Source of the DNA: Hydnum rufescens UP504
Taxonomy: Eukaryota > Basidiomycota > Agaricomycetes > Cantharellales > Hydnaceae
Assembly: GCA_014904985.1 (NCBI GenBank)
Contig: MU128955.1
Coordinates: forward strand, 140,892 to 204,891
Reading direction: 5' to 3'
DNA: 64,000 nt
Shown here: piece after piece, positions 40,001 through 51,639 of the stretch
Layout of the letters: every line of letters starts with the position of its first letter
How positions within the stretch are numbered: the stretch's first letter is position 1
Notes under the pieces: model-generated
Databases searched by the model: none
What the model was told of the DNA's origin: nothing
What the model saw: only the letters and a program-made list of their open reading frames with translations
Translations under genes and position numbers: made by a program

Positions 40001-41063
40001 ACAGCGTCTTGAACGATCTTAGGCTCGAGGGCAAGGACAGGGAATGCATCCTGACCACGAAGTCCCATATAGAAGAGCCATTTGATGGCCTTGGACACGT
40101 TTGCAGTATACGAGTCGGATGTGGTGGACGCGGCAATAGCAACAGCCGATACCATGCCCTGAGAGTGGCCTGTGGCCCCCTGAATGATGCTCCGCAGTTC
40201 CCCTGGAGAGACGTTGGAGACTCGAGCAGTGACAAGGTACTGAACGAGCTGCGTAAGGCCAATAAGGGGAAATGAGATTGGGACGGATGCCAGGTACTCC
40301 AGGGGTGGTAGAGTCACCGAGCCATTTAGCCATCCAAGGACGTCTAGTCCGTGAGCATAATACGTGAACCCATCGAGAGACGCTTTCTCTACAGCGGGTC
40401 GCAAAATATTCTTCGTGACAACAGCAATCAAGTCTGTCACGTAGGGGCCGTAGATATCGAAAAGGGCCTGGAGCTCATCGAAATACACTTCGTTGCTGCC
40501 TTGGCCCCCAAAAACGCCGTAGATGGAGGCTTCGCCAGACGTGGCGGCGGCGAAAAGGGCAGAGGGAGGGGAACGTGGAACCTCGGTGGGAGGCACACGA
40601 CTTTCGAGTGCTGCGAGCGCTGCAAAGTACCCGCTAAGAATTTGCTTGCGCGTGTCAGGGTCTAAGGACGCGACGAGAGTATGCACGTCCAGATTGGAGA
40701 GGTGTAAAGTGGTAAATTGGACCAAAGAAGAATGCAACACTGTCGTGTGGGCGGTAGAGGCATTAAGATTACTTGCTAAGAAGGCGAGGAATTTTGCGAA
40801 GTATGCAAGTGCAGAAGTATCATCGTCAGCGGGGAGATCCTCCCCTTGGACAGAGTGGAGAAAAGCATCGCGTAGGACCTCCGCAGCTATCCAGACGTTC
40901 GTAGCCGTGCTCACAGGGATGGAAATCTGGAATAAGAATCAGCTTAGACGGAGTCGAGTGATAACAGAGAGCAGCGCACCCTATTTCCTCCTGTTTGGAG
41001 AATGAGGGGACGTGTTGATACAGCGTCCGTGCCGGTGCTCGCCTCGCCATGGTTCACGCTCAT
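28076..41063 (-). CDS. fas: Type I fatty acid synthase, beta and alpha chains fused
   Basis: The start is [15 protein letters not shown] at 41063; the last exon ends FAQAS at 28076. Domain order: acetyltransferase (GHSQG near 40157-40170), enoyl reductase ([25 protein letters not shown]; 39.2-38.4 kb), dehydratase ([17 protein letters not shown] near 36.0 kb), malonyl/palmitoyl transferase ([12 protein letters not shown] near 35.2 kb), one ACP ([11 protein letters not shown], pantetheine Ser codon 33794-33792), ketoreductase ([18 protein letters not shown]), ketosynthase ([29 protein letters not shown] + HPKGG) and phosphopantetheinyl transferase ([13 protein letters not shown]). The beta end ([19 protein letters not shown]) and the alpha start ([19 protein letters not shown]) share one continuous ORF (34664-32727), so the fusion is direct. 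The enzyme makes C16/C18 acyl-CoA in the cytosol. Four apparent one-base frameshifts (near 39027, 38483, 37478, 29293) interrupt conserved motifs. Confidence 0.93.
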
Positions 41064-41266
41064 GGTGGAAGGCGGGAAAGGGGATGGAGAGCGGTTGGAG
41101 CTACTTGGCTTTTTATTTAGGTGAGAGTTCCCCCAACCCCAATAGTGAAATTTTGGATCCGGCTTCCCTCCCATTCAAAATCACCCTTTCCGTTACTGCA
41201 CTCATTTCGTGTTCCGCAACCAGAATAATAACTCAAAATGCCCTGGATGGGCGAAATAAGTGCTAG

Positions 41267-42542
41267 CTATACGCACCGCTGACTGAATCCTAACCCCAAC
41301 ACTTTTCCGCGTGCCGAATGATTATTTTGTGATCTGGGGCTTAATAAACCCCCATGCAACGAAAGAGTACGGTCGATGATGCCCCAGCCGATAAGCATGT
41401 ATCTAGAGAATGACCTAGTGTCCCATAAACCGTGTCTAGTCAGACAAACACCTTCCCCAAGATCCATCTGCAGCAACATCTCGAAAGCACAGTCACACAA
41501 CGACAACAATTCGCTGTCAGTATATCCAAATATGTTACGCAATAGCGAGTCCCGCCTCCGTCTAGCAATGAATATCCAGGTTTCGCCTTGCCCTCCAAAG
41601 CGTACCCAACGTGACCCTGGGCCTTTCCGTAGATCCTTAGCAAGTACGGGCGTAAATTCGAACCAGACTCCAAAGGCCGACCAAAATGGCGTCTCCTTTA
41701 TTGGGTCACGTAAGCGGCCTGGGACATAATACATTTACATTGACCGTGGGACATAATCTTATAGACTCACACGATATGATAACTTCAACACCGGCAGACC
41801 AGGATGTGATCTCAATGAGTGAGCGAAGTAGAGGTGCCAAGAGAGCGGGGAAATACACCTAAATGATCTTCAGTAGCATATATCCTGGATGTGCGTCTAG
41901 CCATACCAGGTCACTGCATAATATTTGTGTGACATTTCGACCACATTCCCTCAGCTCCAAGCGTACAGCCTCCGCAACGTGAGTATCACCCCATGGCAAC
42001 GCCCGGATCCATACCTCTCCGGCAGATTTCTCTGCCTCAGCCCTTCGTGCCATGTCCCGACGAAGATTAATTTCTAGCAAAGGCAACACTGCCGCCAGAT
42101 CTGTTAAGACCAAAAGATCTTCTGGTTGCAATACCCTGGCCGCAGAAAGTCCCCCAACGCCCGTCCCCTAACTAATAGTGATCAGGGTGTTCGTGTCCGC
42201 TACCTCGAAGATCGATAAGGCTCACGGATCCCAGTTCGATGACAGTTTTTCGTTCTCCAGACGTCACAGAGCAGAAGGAGCATGGCGGATCCATCTCGAG
42301 ATAGTCTGGAGGGCGGAAGTACTGTTGTAGATCATACGCTGCTTCCCTATAAGAACGTGTGAACTAAACTTTTCAACCCCTCGCCAGCTAACAGTACCAA
42401 TGTATTACCATATCCTTCCAGCTATCCCATAATCCTCAATGTTTTGCGCTAGCGTCTCGTTATCATCTCTTGCGGCAGAAGGGGACGCAAAAGCTTGTAT
42501 AGAGAGGCCATCTGGGAAGTTGTAGTTCCAATGGGAGTCCAT
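41267..42542 (-). CDS. METTL21-type protein lysine methyltransferase (Methyltransf_16)
   Basis: The model starts at MDSHWNYNFPDGLSIQAF (42542). Spliced exons give ENIEDYG-like IEDYGIAGRIW + GEAAYDLQQYF, SAM motif I split by an intron (VIELGS + GTGVGGLSAARVL), motif II LVLTDLAAVLPLLEINLRR, the family signature VWIRALPWGD, motif IV CSDL + VYFPALLAPLLRSLIE and the late block KETPFWSAFGVWFEFTPV, GETWIFIARRR. These are the hallmarks of the METTL21/EFM class, which trimethylates lysines on chaperones or elongation factors in the cytosol. The exact substrate cannot be told. The C-terminal 60-70 codons are unlike relatives, so the true stop may lie before 41267 or use another intron. It is tandem with and upstream of the FAS start. 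Confidence 0.75.
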
Positions 42543-42649
42543 TTCGGGTAGATCCGAATCTGCAGATTGCTTCTAAACACACTACACGACGCTTCTCTTT
42601 GTATCTTGTACTAGTGCAAGCACCCTGGAAAGGAATGGAAAATTTAACG

Positions 42650-43833
42650 TAGAGTAACTTGTATGTGAAGCGTTTCCACCCTGAGGCTTACACATCTCTG
42701 CCTTCGCATATTGGGAGTGGATGGCGGAACCAATCAAGCGGGCCCATTAGAACCTGTCTCCTAAATACAGAATAGATCGCCCCCGATCCAAAGCCTGGAC
42801 ACTCGTAAATTGCTTCACATATCCTTGGGGGAAATGAAATCATTGACATGCCACCTGCTTTTCGCATCATCGGAATAGCAGAGCAAAAAATGGATGGAAT
42901 TTCAGGCATTGCAATGCGTGTGATTATGCCCTTGTAATAGACGGCGAGATGCACAGACTCCACCAAATCAATCCGAGCTTGTCGTTAACAAATCATGTGA
43001 AGGGCTTTAAACTCACAATCACCATGCTACACCTAATTTCCTTTCACTTTCGGCGTAAGGGTCGCACAGAGAACATATGGCATGGACTGATAAGATAAGG
43101 GACCTTGCTTTGTGTTATGTAATTGATATACCACCAGCAAGCCACCAGAGAAGGCGTCGACTTTAAAACCGACTCTAGCGAAACAGGACCGTCCGGGTAG
43201 GAAAAGCCCCCCCATTTGATTTCCTATCTCTTCAAGGGATCAGTGCAGGAAACATACCAAGATCATCGAATCTATTGAATTGTGGCACCAAAGTATCAAA
43301 TCCCAACCTAAATATTCTCCATGTGCGTTCGTAGATCTGTTTATCACATTATGCGAGCAATCACAATGATAGGCAAAAATAAATGAGTGTGCACACTCGC
43401 CTATGAGCATGCACAATTTCGCTTAATTCACTTCGCTCTGGAAAATTTGGGATGCATACGGGAACCATAGAGTTTTGGAAATGACAATGGATGGAAATGG
43501 AGACTAGAAGAAGGCACGTGTCAATGATTTCACTGAGGCCATTCAAGAGGTTGGAAGTATACCGCACTATTTTGAGCAACTCGATAAAGAAGTGTCGTTT
43601 AGCTATCTATACTTATGTAGATTCGTGATGAGGCTTCATTGTGACCGAAAGACTGAGACGTGCGACCGAGCGAAGGCGATTATAGTGGATATGAGTGTAC
43701 AGGAACTCATGTCGACAGTAATATTGGCCTCCAAGCTGTGGTAGCCCCCTGTGCCGTTTGGCGCCGTCCTTACAATACAGTCCGCCTTTCGTTGATCACA
43801 CAGCATTTGCAATAATGTATCACGATTAATCAA
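42650..43833 (-). CDS. uncharacterised multi-exon candidate, possibly F-box-like
   Basis: Four consecutive minus-strand frames lie here (43833-43636, 43579-43361, 43215-43033, 42966-42688). The first reads MINRDTLLQMLCDQRKADCI and later LEANITVDMSSCTLISTI, which loosely resembles the start of basidiomycete F-box/LRR proteins (an 'xRDxLLxIM' box and a leucine-rich pattern). The last contains MPEIPSIFCSAIPMMRKAGG and MGPLDWFRHPLPICEG. I could not establish all splice junctions, and the family call is weak. It sits between the methyltransferase and ASA1. Confidence 0.25.
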
Positions 43834-43872
43834 ACCAACGAGGTAAGAGAGTAGGGCATTACAGGATTTCTG

Positions 43873-45430
43873 TCACCCCTTTTCGAATGTATCAAGCAAC
43901 CAAAATGCAACACGACCTTCTTTTCCAGCACTGACGAGCCATCTGCATCTTTTCTCCGAGTCCTCTTGTTCCCACCCGTCGTCTTCTTCATTATCAGTCC
44001 CCGTGAGTGGTCCATCCGCAGCATCGCTGCTTCCGAGGGAGGGTTGCGAGGGCTGCCTAAGGGTATGCATCCCACGTGCGAAGGTCACTGCATAAACAGA
44101 CTGACCATGATACTTGAGTGTGCCGAGGGTTTTGAACGATTTAGTGCTATACAATCGTACTCTTGATTGCAACCCAAATTAATTTCAACAGAAAGCCAGG
44201 ATACGGGCGGAGCAACGTACTTCCCATCCCAGCCGGCAACTGCGCACATTCGTGCATCAGAACGAAGCATGACAGCCGAGTTTCCCACGTGCTTCGTTCG
44301 ATGGACAGCGATACGATCTACACCTTCAGCCAACGTGTCCTATAGTCACATCAGGAACGCATGGTCGGATGATTGACTGGAGTTAGAGCGCACTGTGAGG
44401 AGGATTTTGCCTATTAGATGATCGGCAGATACAGTGAGCGCAAATGTCGCATCATTGGAGACTGACATTCCCATTACTTCGAGGAGCGGGCGTGTCAGCG
44501 TTCAACGTGATGTCACGATATGCAAACGAACCAGATTCGACGTGCACTTTTATTGACCAAAGTGTATCCCAGCCCATGCCTTCAACACTTCTGGAGCGGA
44601 AATGTCCGTACGAGCGAATAGTGCCACATGACCATCTTCAAATGCAGCAAGAAGACGTAGCTGAAGGTCTGTTAAGCCTGGGACAGAAGATTGATACAGA
44701 TGATGGGCCATTACGATCCCTATAATCGATCGCTAAGATTTGGAACTAGTGTCCGTAGCAATTCGATTACCAGATGCGTCTCTTCCATCATTAATGACGG
44801 GTGTGCTCGACGACTGAGATTTTCCGATTGCGGCGTGTATTCGCTCACGGCCAGGAAGTGACCAAACATCGCACTTGAAGGGGTATATAGAATAAGCCAC
44901 GATAAAGCCGCCGCAACCGATTATCTAGCTCACTAGTGCGGAATTTACAAGATTTGGCACAGCAATTAGTGCATCCATACTTTCTCGACGAAGAGGTGGC
45001 GGAAGCGGCAAAAGGGAAAATCTACAGAAGTTCAGGGCATTCACGTCCATGGAGTATAAAAGGCTAGGGATCGATTGACTTGAAGATGCAGCCGTTTCTG
45101 TGATGGTGGCAAGCCTCGAGATTGGAGACCATACATGCAGTTTATTGTCTCGCGCGTGGCTGAAGGAAGACAATGAATAAGAGGAAAATTCCAATGCTTG
45201 TATGCATACGTTATGATATTTCCGTCCAGTTCGTTGATTGTCAGAATAGTGTCATTGTGGGCGGCCCAGACAGCAATTGCACGAAACGTCCGCGTCAGAG
45301 TGCAGGCTATAAGGCCGCCACCATCACCAGAATATAACCTTTCATTGTCTCTGGAAAAATGAAGTGCATTGACTTGCGTAGAGTGCGAGCGCCCAATGTG
45401 GAAGGGACTTGGCGGAGGAATTGGGGGCAT
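43873..45430 (-). CDS. ASA1: ASTRA-associated protein 1 (Asa1), WD40 protein
   Basis: The start is MPPIPPPSPFHIGRSHSTQV (45430). WD40 units follow: VNALHFSRDNERLYSGDGGG, AIAVWAAHNDTILTINELDG, then across an intron (IIT + HARDNKLHVWSP), MDVNALNFCRFSLLPLPPP, IGIVMAHHLYQSS, LRLLAAFEDGHVALFAR, MGMSVSNDATFALTVSADHL, CAVAGWDGK + VRLYSTKSFK, TLGTLKYHGQSVYAVTFARG and finally WLVSAGKEGRVAFWLL, ending at 43873. This order and wording match fungal Asa1. Asa1 is a subunit of the ASTRA complex, which with Tra1 and the TTT chaperone supports chromatin-modifier and PIKK assembly in the nucleus. An acidic insertion (DNEEDDGWEQEDSEK) precedes the last blade. It is head-to-head with ACL4, with only 41 bp between start codons. 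Confidence 0.82.
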
Positions 45431-45471
45431 GGAAAAGGGCAACTCCCGATTGAATTCCAAAAAACCCAAGG

Positions 45472-46855
45472 ATGGGACGGACGAAGACAATCGTCGCGTC
45501 GAAAGGCTTTCGTGCAAATGCATCGCCGTCGAAGTCAAAGAAGAATGTCCCCCAGCCACTGCCAACTCCGGCGTTGGTCAATAAGGCTCAGTCACTCATG
45601 GGGGAGATGAACTATGAATTAGCTCGAAGATTCATCCAGCGGATACTCGAAATCGAGCCAAACCATGTTGAAGCTCGAGAAATGCTTGGAATAATAGAAA
45701 TAGAAGAAGGGAATGTGGATGATGCGCGTACGGTACGTCCCTGGTTGATCGGGCTTAGCATTCTAGCAACTCACTAGGGCAAAACACAAGCTCTTCACAT
45801 CGTTAGTTCCGCCATCTCAGACAGCTCCGTCACCACCTTCCTACTCCGCGTATCTTTATCTTGCACAGCTCACAGACTCCGATCCGCGCCATGCACTCTC
45901 GCAATATCAAGCGGCGGTGGATCTGTTATTACTCCTCATAAAAGGGAAAGAACGAATAGAGCCTTCTGAATTGGACGATGCGGACCGTAATTCTGATGCT
46001 GCCTTGAGGCGAACCGTGATCAGTGCCCTTGTCGCAATGGTCGAAATTTGGATGTCATCTGATCTTTGGTGCGTGCGTTACCCAATTTTTAAAAGTTTTC
46101 TCTTGGCTTACCTGGGTGCAGTTATGAACCAGACGCGGAGCAGACTTGCGATGCACTCGTGACGCTTGCGATAAACTCAGATCCAGGGAATGTCGAGGCG
46201 CTCGAATGTTTAGGCTCTGTACGAATGTCACAAAGCAGGCCCGATGAAGCGCGACAAGCACTCGAAAAGGCGTGGAAAGTATTGAAGGAACTCGAGCCAG
46301 GTACTCAATAATGCAATTAATTTTCTTCTGGGATTCCTAAAAACGGGTTGATCTCATACGGCAGATGATCCACGAATACCTCCACTTCCAACTCGTCTCT
46401 CGTTAACGCGACGGTTCCTTGAGCTCTCGCTTTTCTCTCAAGCCTTGTCTCTTATTCAAAGTATCCTTGCATCGGATGACGAAGAGATAGATGCATGGTA
46501 TCTTCAAGGGTGGTGTTTTTTCCTCATGGGAGAGCAAGTTAAGGAAACTGGCGAGAACGTTGAAGGCCTTGGTTGGGCGGAGCTTGCCCAAGATTGCGCG
46601 CGACTGCTTGGAAGCTTGCCGGACAGTAAGTTATCCCTGCATATGTATTCCAACGATGAGCTGAATATTGCATAGTTTTATCGCCAGGGCGGGCATGATG
46701 ACCAAGAGTTGATTGACCACGTCGAAGTACTCATCAAGAGCTTGGAAACCGCTGGATTCCGATCGTCGCCAGATAATGGGGATGAGGTAGTTGATAGTGC
46801 TGAGGAAGATTGGGAAGATGATGACGAGACGGGGCCTGATGTGGAGATGGGATGA
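45472..46855 (+). CDS. ACL4: Acl4-like ribosome-assembly chaperone for Rpl4 (TPR protein)
   Basis: The start is MGRTKTIVASKGFRANASPS with a basic, serine-rich N-terminus; the stop is at 46855 after an acidic tail (EEDWEDDDETGPDVEMG). TPR helices: NKAQSLMGEMNYELARRFIQ, ILEIEPNHVEAREMLGIIE, PPSYSAYLYLAQLTDSDPRH, INSDPGNVEALECLGSVRMS, QSRPDEARQALEKAWKVLKE, DDPRIPPLPTRLSL, FSQALSLIQSILASDDEEID and AWYLQGWCFFLMGEQ. This pattern, including the acidic tail, fits yeast Acl4, which captures nascent Rpl4 and escorts it to the nucleus. Later introns splice cleanly (DL + CYEP; EP + DDPR). At intron 1 (about 45735-45778) I could not find a canonical donor that keeps frame into KLFTSLVPPSQTAPSPP, so either a GC donor or another one-base error is present. 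Confidence 0.8.
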
Positions 46856-47249
46856 AATTCTTGATCACCCATACTATTATGTCGTGGTGCATATGTAGAA
46901 TTCCAAGGGTAATTTCTAATCTGAGTGGCATGGGTGAAAGGCGGATCGTCGCGGACCAATTCCGTTGGAATTGCTGAGTCTCCTATACATTACTTGACTC
47001 TGCTTTCCAGTAATATGGGTCATGACACAGTGAAGGTGATTAATCCCCACGTAATAACTGCTGTTGATAGGGCTCCATAGCCATGCTACGGTGCTTCCGA
47101 ACTGTGAAGGTCTGACTACATTACAGTTGCATGATTACGTAAGACAGCCGCCTTCGGCATTCTCCTCAGCAACGAGCAGTGATAAAACTGCGCCTCACTT
47201 ACGTATCCTCGAGGTGGGTCAAGAATTGAGCTGACTCACACGAGACAAG
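46856..47249. other. intergenic between ACL4 and OMA1
   Basis: This is the 3' flank of ACL4 and the presumed promoter of the OMA1 gene. No other feature was seen. Confidence 0.5.
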
Positions 47250-49436
47250 TTGGGCGGCTGGACGTCTTCGATAATCGATCAAGTTCTAATTCAGATTCTA
47301 CCTCGTATTTCGAAACACAGCTCCTCGTCATCCAGCACATTCATCCAGCGCATGCAGCGCGCCACTAATGCCTCTTTGATCAGACCAATCCGTGGTCTAT
47401 GTACTTCTGGATCAAATATTATTCCTCGTCCTCCTATGCCGTGCATTAATTTACTTGGTCATAAGCGCACATACTGCGCATCTCAGCATCTCATGCCACT
47501 GGCCAAGAATGGACAGGGATTCTGCCATTTCCCTCCAGGGAATCTTCTGGCTTCTCGTCCCACACTTCAATTGTTTCCCAAAGTGCCGCGTTCATTTCCA
47601 CTCCGCCCGATGCACAGTCGACCGCCCACAAGACTAATTACACCATATAGTGGTCGCGAGCTATTCCTCCTCGCGAATGTGCGAGCCTTCCATGCTTCTC
47701 CCAAGAATGAAGTGAGTCCGGCATTCTTGCTGGGTCTGCTGAAGTCGTCCAGTGCTCTCGGCGTTACGAAAATGGGTGAGAATTGGAATCGAAGATTACT
47801 TCGCTACTGACTCTGATATCCATCCAAAATTCACGACACCTTTAGTTTCTCGAATATCTCTCTCTTTGTTACCTGTCTTTTTGGTTAAGAAGATGAAAGT
47901 ACGCATGAATTGGATTCTTCCTCACGTAGTTCGTCCTCATCCTCGCCTGGCAGATGACCAGGTGGTTGCGCAGAGCGATGCGGCGCCCAGGCGTTGATGA
48001 CGCCTATTCTGAAAGACGAACCGACGTCTTACTGAGGTTATCCAAATTGAACCGTTGGATGACAGCCATGATTGCCCTTCCTACTGTCCTTCTCGTACTG
48101 ACGTTCGTTGCCAGCATGGAACGTACTCCTATTACGGGCAGGTTGGTATCCATGCCGTAGACCTCGGTTTTTTTCCACTAGGGAGATCACTTACAGATAT
48201 TGATAAATACAGGTGGCGTGTCATACTTCTTTCTCCCACAGAAGAAGAGACCATCTCGAATGAACTCTCTGGGAACGGATGGTACTCTGCTGTGTGTGAC
48301 ATTCTGACTTCCCAATCAGAGGACCAGAAGACCCCTCCAGTTCTCATGCCTCGGACGGACTGGCGGTGGAACTGGGTTGACCAGACCTTACGCCGTCTTG
48401 AAGCTGCCGTCCACCTTATTCATGAGGGGGAACAGTACCGTGATATATATAACAGACAAAATGATAGTGGGGTGTTATTGCCACCGCCCTCACGCTATCC
48501 TTTGGTTCCACGACCACGCGCTTCCCAACTTATACATTCTATACCGCCTTCGGGTGATTATTCTGAGGCCCAGTCCACAAATAGGCACTCCCATAATGTG
48601 GCTCCATACACCTTGCTAGGGCCTCCATACTCCCTTTTGATTGTGGAAAATCCCGAGCGCAATGCTTTCTCCTATGGTTTTGGGGCCAATGGTGCGGGTG
48701 GCTTGGTGTTGTATACTGGCTTCCTGGACGACGTTCTCCGGAAATACGGTGCACCTCAGGTGTCCTCTAACCCGAAGAAATCCTTCGCCTTCATTTTTCG
48801 CCTCTCGTCTTCGGCCTTGGCCGACAGCCCTCGGAGCCCTCTCGTAGCGTGACGAGTCCGACTGATGAACAAACGTCAGCCCTTGCGACTTTGTTAGCTC
48901 ACGAACTTGCCCATCTCGTTCTCTCCCATCACCTTGAAACTCTATCTTCTGGATCGATCCTAGTTCCTACTCTGTCAGGGATGGTGGTCGATTTCGCGAG
49001 GGTGATTTTATTCCCTATCACCTTCCTTTTCGGACCCTTTGTAGGCGATGCCCTCGCCGATGTCTCCAAAATCGGTATGGGTAAAGTTTCTTCAAAAACC
49101 GAATCGTGCACCTCGCGCCAGCTCGAACTAGAAGCCGACCTCATCAGTGTACGGCTAATGTCACTAGCGGGTTTTAGCCCACATCGCGCCGTTGAATTTT
49201 GGGAGAGTCGTTTGGATGACAATGAGGCTCTGGACGCGGACCTCCAATCTGCTTCACCTGCTAAACTTCATGATTCTTCATCATCCTTCTGGAACCCACA
49301 TGCGAATTATGACGGGGACCTTGATAGCCATCCAATAGGATCGGAGCGCGTGCGCAGATTAAAGGACGAATTAGATCGATGGGCTCAAGCAAGGCAGAAT
49401 GTGCTTGGCTCGAGATCCAAGGTGGAGCGTCCCTAA
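47250..49436 (+). CDS. OMA1: Mitochondrial M48 metallopeptidase Oma1
   Basis: The N-terminus is rich in Ser, Arg and Pro and poor in acidic residues (MQRATNASLIRPIRGL from about 47353; an upstream in-frame ATG at 47250 is also possible), as expected for a mitochondrial presequence. After a membrane-like stretch come AFSYGFGANGAGGLVLYTGF and, across an intron (GAPQ + PSEPSRSV), LATLLAHELAHLVLSHHLET with the HExxH zinc site written HELAH. The third ligand region is LELEADLISVRLMSLAGFSP. The C-terminus has HPIGSERVRRLKDEL and the stop is at 49436. Oma1 is an inner-membrane stress protease that cleaves the OPA1/Mgm1 class and other substrates when membrane potential falls. The frame is intact at the junctions checked. 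It is convergent with SVF1. Confidence 0.85.
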
Positions 49437-49779
49437 TCAGTAGTGACGACACAAAGCAAACCATTCCTCGAAGGGGAGTGAAGTTTGCCTGGGCTGAACG
49501 TATGTTAGTGCTGTTTCTTTGGGTGGACTGGTAGTATCTAACGGTGTTGTAGGCTATGTCAATGGGAGCTCCACGACGAAGGGGATTTCCACTGACGGGC
49601 GGCATTGAGGGCGATTTTACGCGTCCTCATTTCAATTCTTATCCAAACTTCTCTGATACCTGGGAATTACGCTTTCGATATTGCTCATACCTGGGTGTTT
49701 TTTCTCCTCTGTTATTGTATCGGGTAGGGCATTGCGTATGGACAAATTATGTATGGTTTACAAACCAATGGGGGACCAT

Positions 49780-51243
49780 TTATGAAATGAAAGTAGCTTC
49801 GTTGAATAGGACTCCAGGAATACTAATGGTCTTCTCGCCTTCGCCTGTGCCATCGATGAGGGCCGCAGGCGCAGTGACTACCAAAGAGGTCGGATTGAGC
49901 CACTAGGGACGGAGACACATTAGGACCACGATATGCCTAGTATAGTCAAAGAACTCACCTGATAGACATAAGGTTTCGTGCCAGCAACGTAGTTCACGAA
50001 CGCTTTGAGAACGAAAGGGATTTCAGCCAGGACGTCCACCTTCTCTACTAGTCCCTTGGGGGCCGCACGCCCACCGACATCTACATCCAACACGGCTTTC
50101 ACATCGCCTTTCGCGATGCTTGAAACTGAAGGGCCGGCCCACTCGAAGCGGAGGTTAGCGGGCACCTTGTATTCCGTGTCGGGATCATACTCGGGTTGCA
50201 GATGCACTGCGCGAGACTTAACAGTCGCATCCTCAGTCACCGGCTGGTCTGACCAAATGGTTTCGCCTGTGACAGCTACGAGCTTCTCCGCAATGACGAC
50301 ACACCCGACGTTCACACGCACACCGCCTGATCCCGAGCCCTTGTGTCCATGGGCGTCGGTAGTCGTAAATTCCATTTGAATAGCGGATGTCCCACCGAGC
50401 TCATCGCTTTGGAAATCGGCGAAATTCCATCGTGCCGCAACGAGGTTGGGTCTCATTCCCTGAATGGCGTGGACGAACATTCCGGTGCCATTAGCTTCTA
50501 TGGCTTTCCCTTTGCGAATGACGTGGCCAGCGCAATGAGTGCGGGGCCAGAAGCGATGAACCACGTAGCCGTCGGGATGCTCAATGTCCTTTCCAAAGTA
50601 GGAAAAACCTCCGCGAGGGCCCCGCCCGAGCTTGAACCCAGGGACACCTTTGGGACGTGATACTGTAAGAAAGATCTGGAGATCATCCCAAGATTGGCTG
50701 AAATATCATAGGATTCGGAATACTGAGCGTCAGAGGGGGTTTCCTTGTGCAACACGGTGAATTGATCGGATTTAGAGGATCTCTTGTCGAAGGTTCTCAA
50801 AGAATTGGGAGGAGGGGGGGTGGCGAAGTTTGTAACGTTGAGAGACTTCCAAGTCTTTTCTTGAGATTTGGGATCAACGATCTTGCAAGTAAATTGGATG
50901 GTTGGATACCACATTCTGTAAATCAAATATTTATGACGGTGGGATGACAAAGTAGATTGAAGCTTACCCAACAGATGAGTGGATGATCTGACACAGGAGA
51001 AAAGTGCCGTCCTTGAGACTATGGTACCATGTCTGCGTTTCAGCAATGAAGCCACTACCGATCGTCCATTCGATATCCTTAGGCTCAAGCTCGCCGAAAA
51101 GTTCAGTCGGGACAATGTCAGGTTTCACGACGGAATGAAAGTTGGGAGCATGATGACCGGCAGGCCCACTAGCAATTCATTTCATAAGTTCTTGCTCATG
51201 GTTACTACAGAATAGATACGCACTTAAAGAGTGAGCCGAACAT
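49780..51243 (-). CDS. SVF1: Survival factor 1 (Svf1-like) stress protein
   Basis: The start is MFGSLF at 51243 with an early intron. Then come GHHAPNFHSVV, PTELFGELEPKDIEWTIGSG, FIAETQTWYHSLKDGTFLLC, QIIHSSVG + MWYPTIQFTCKI, TWKSLNVTNFATPPPP, GFKLGRGPRGGFSYFG, VVHRFWPRTHCAGHVIRKGK, GMFVHAIQGMRPNLVAARWN and FADFQ. After a last intron the tail WLNPTSLVV...LFNEATFIS ends at 49780. These blocks match the two lipocalin-like halves of Svf1, a cytosolic/Golgi-associated factor for survival of oxidative stress that has been linked to ceramide transport. Near 50687-50689 one G is missing from a G run: adding it joins ISANLGDDLQIFLTVSRPKG. Without it the second half is out of frame. Assembly error is the likeliest cause. 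Confidence 0.85.
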
Positions 51244-51639
51244 GGATGTAGAGTTTGGACTCTGCTGCGGGAAACTCCGCCACTCATCTTGAATTAAATT
51301 TGGGGGCAATAATTCTGTGAGTATTGGTGTTCGCTCGCTAACTATTTTGGGCTGGCACTCATTGAGAGAGTGGTATTACTCTAACAAGGAATATTGGATC
51401 CCCCGTGGAGTCAAGGACATTGTTTCTGGGGTGAGAAGTTGCCTATCTAAGCTTCCGCTTTGGACAAAAAATATGTTCCCTGTCATGACACCTCTTAAGG
51501 CCTTACAATTCCTAATATGATATCTTATCTCATCATAGCAGTAGACCTCCTGGGTCCCTGTGCCTGTATCGCGCACTTGTAACGCAAGACGGATGACAAT
51601 ACAGCATAAATACAGACTGGTCTGAGTTAAGAGGTTCGG

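Noticed and set aside
45431..45565. An upstream ATG extending ASA1 to 45565.
   Set aside because: The extension is the reverse of the ACL4 coding start and lacks Asa1 similarity. MPPIPPPSP at 45430 fits the family.
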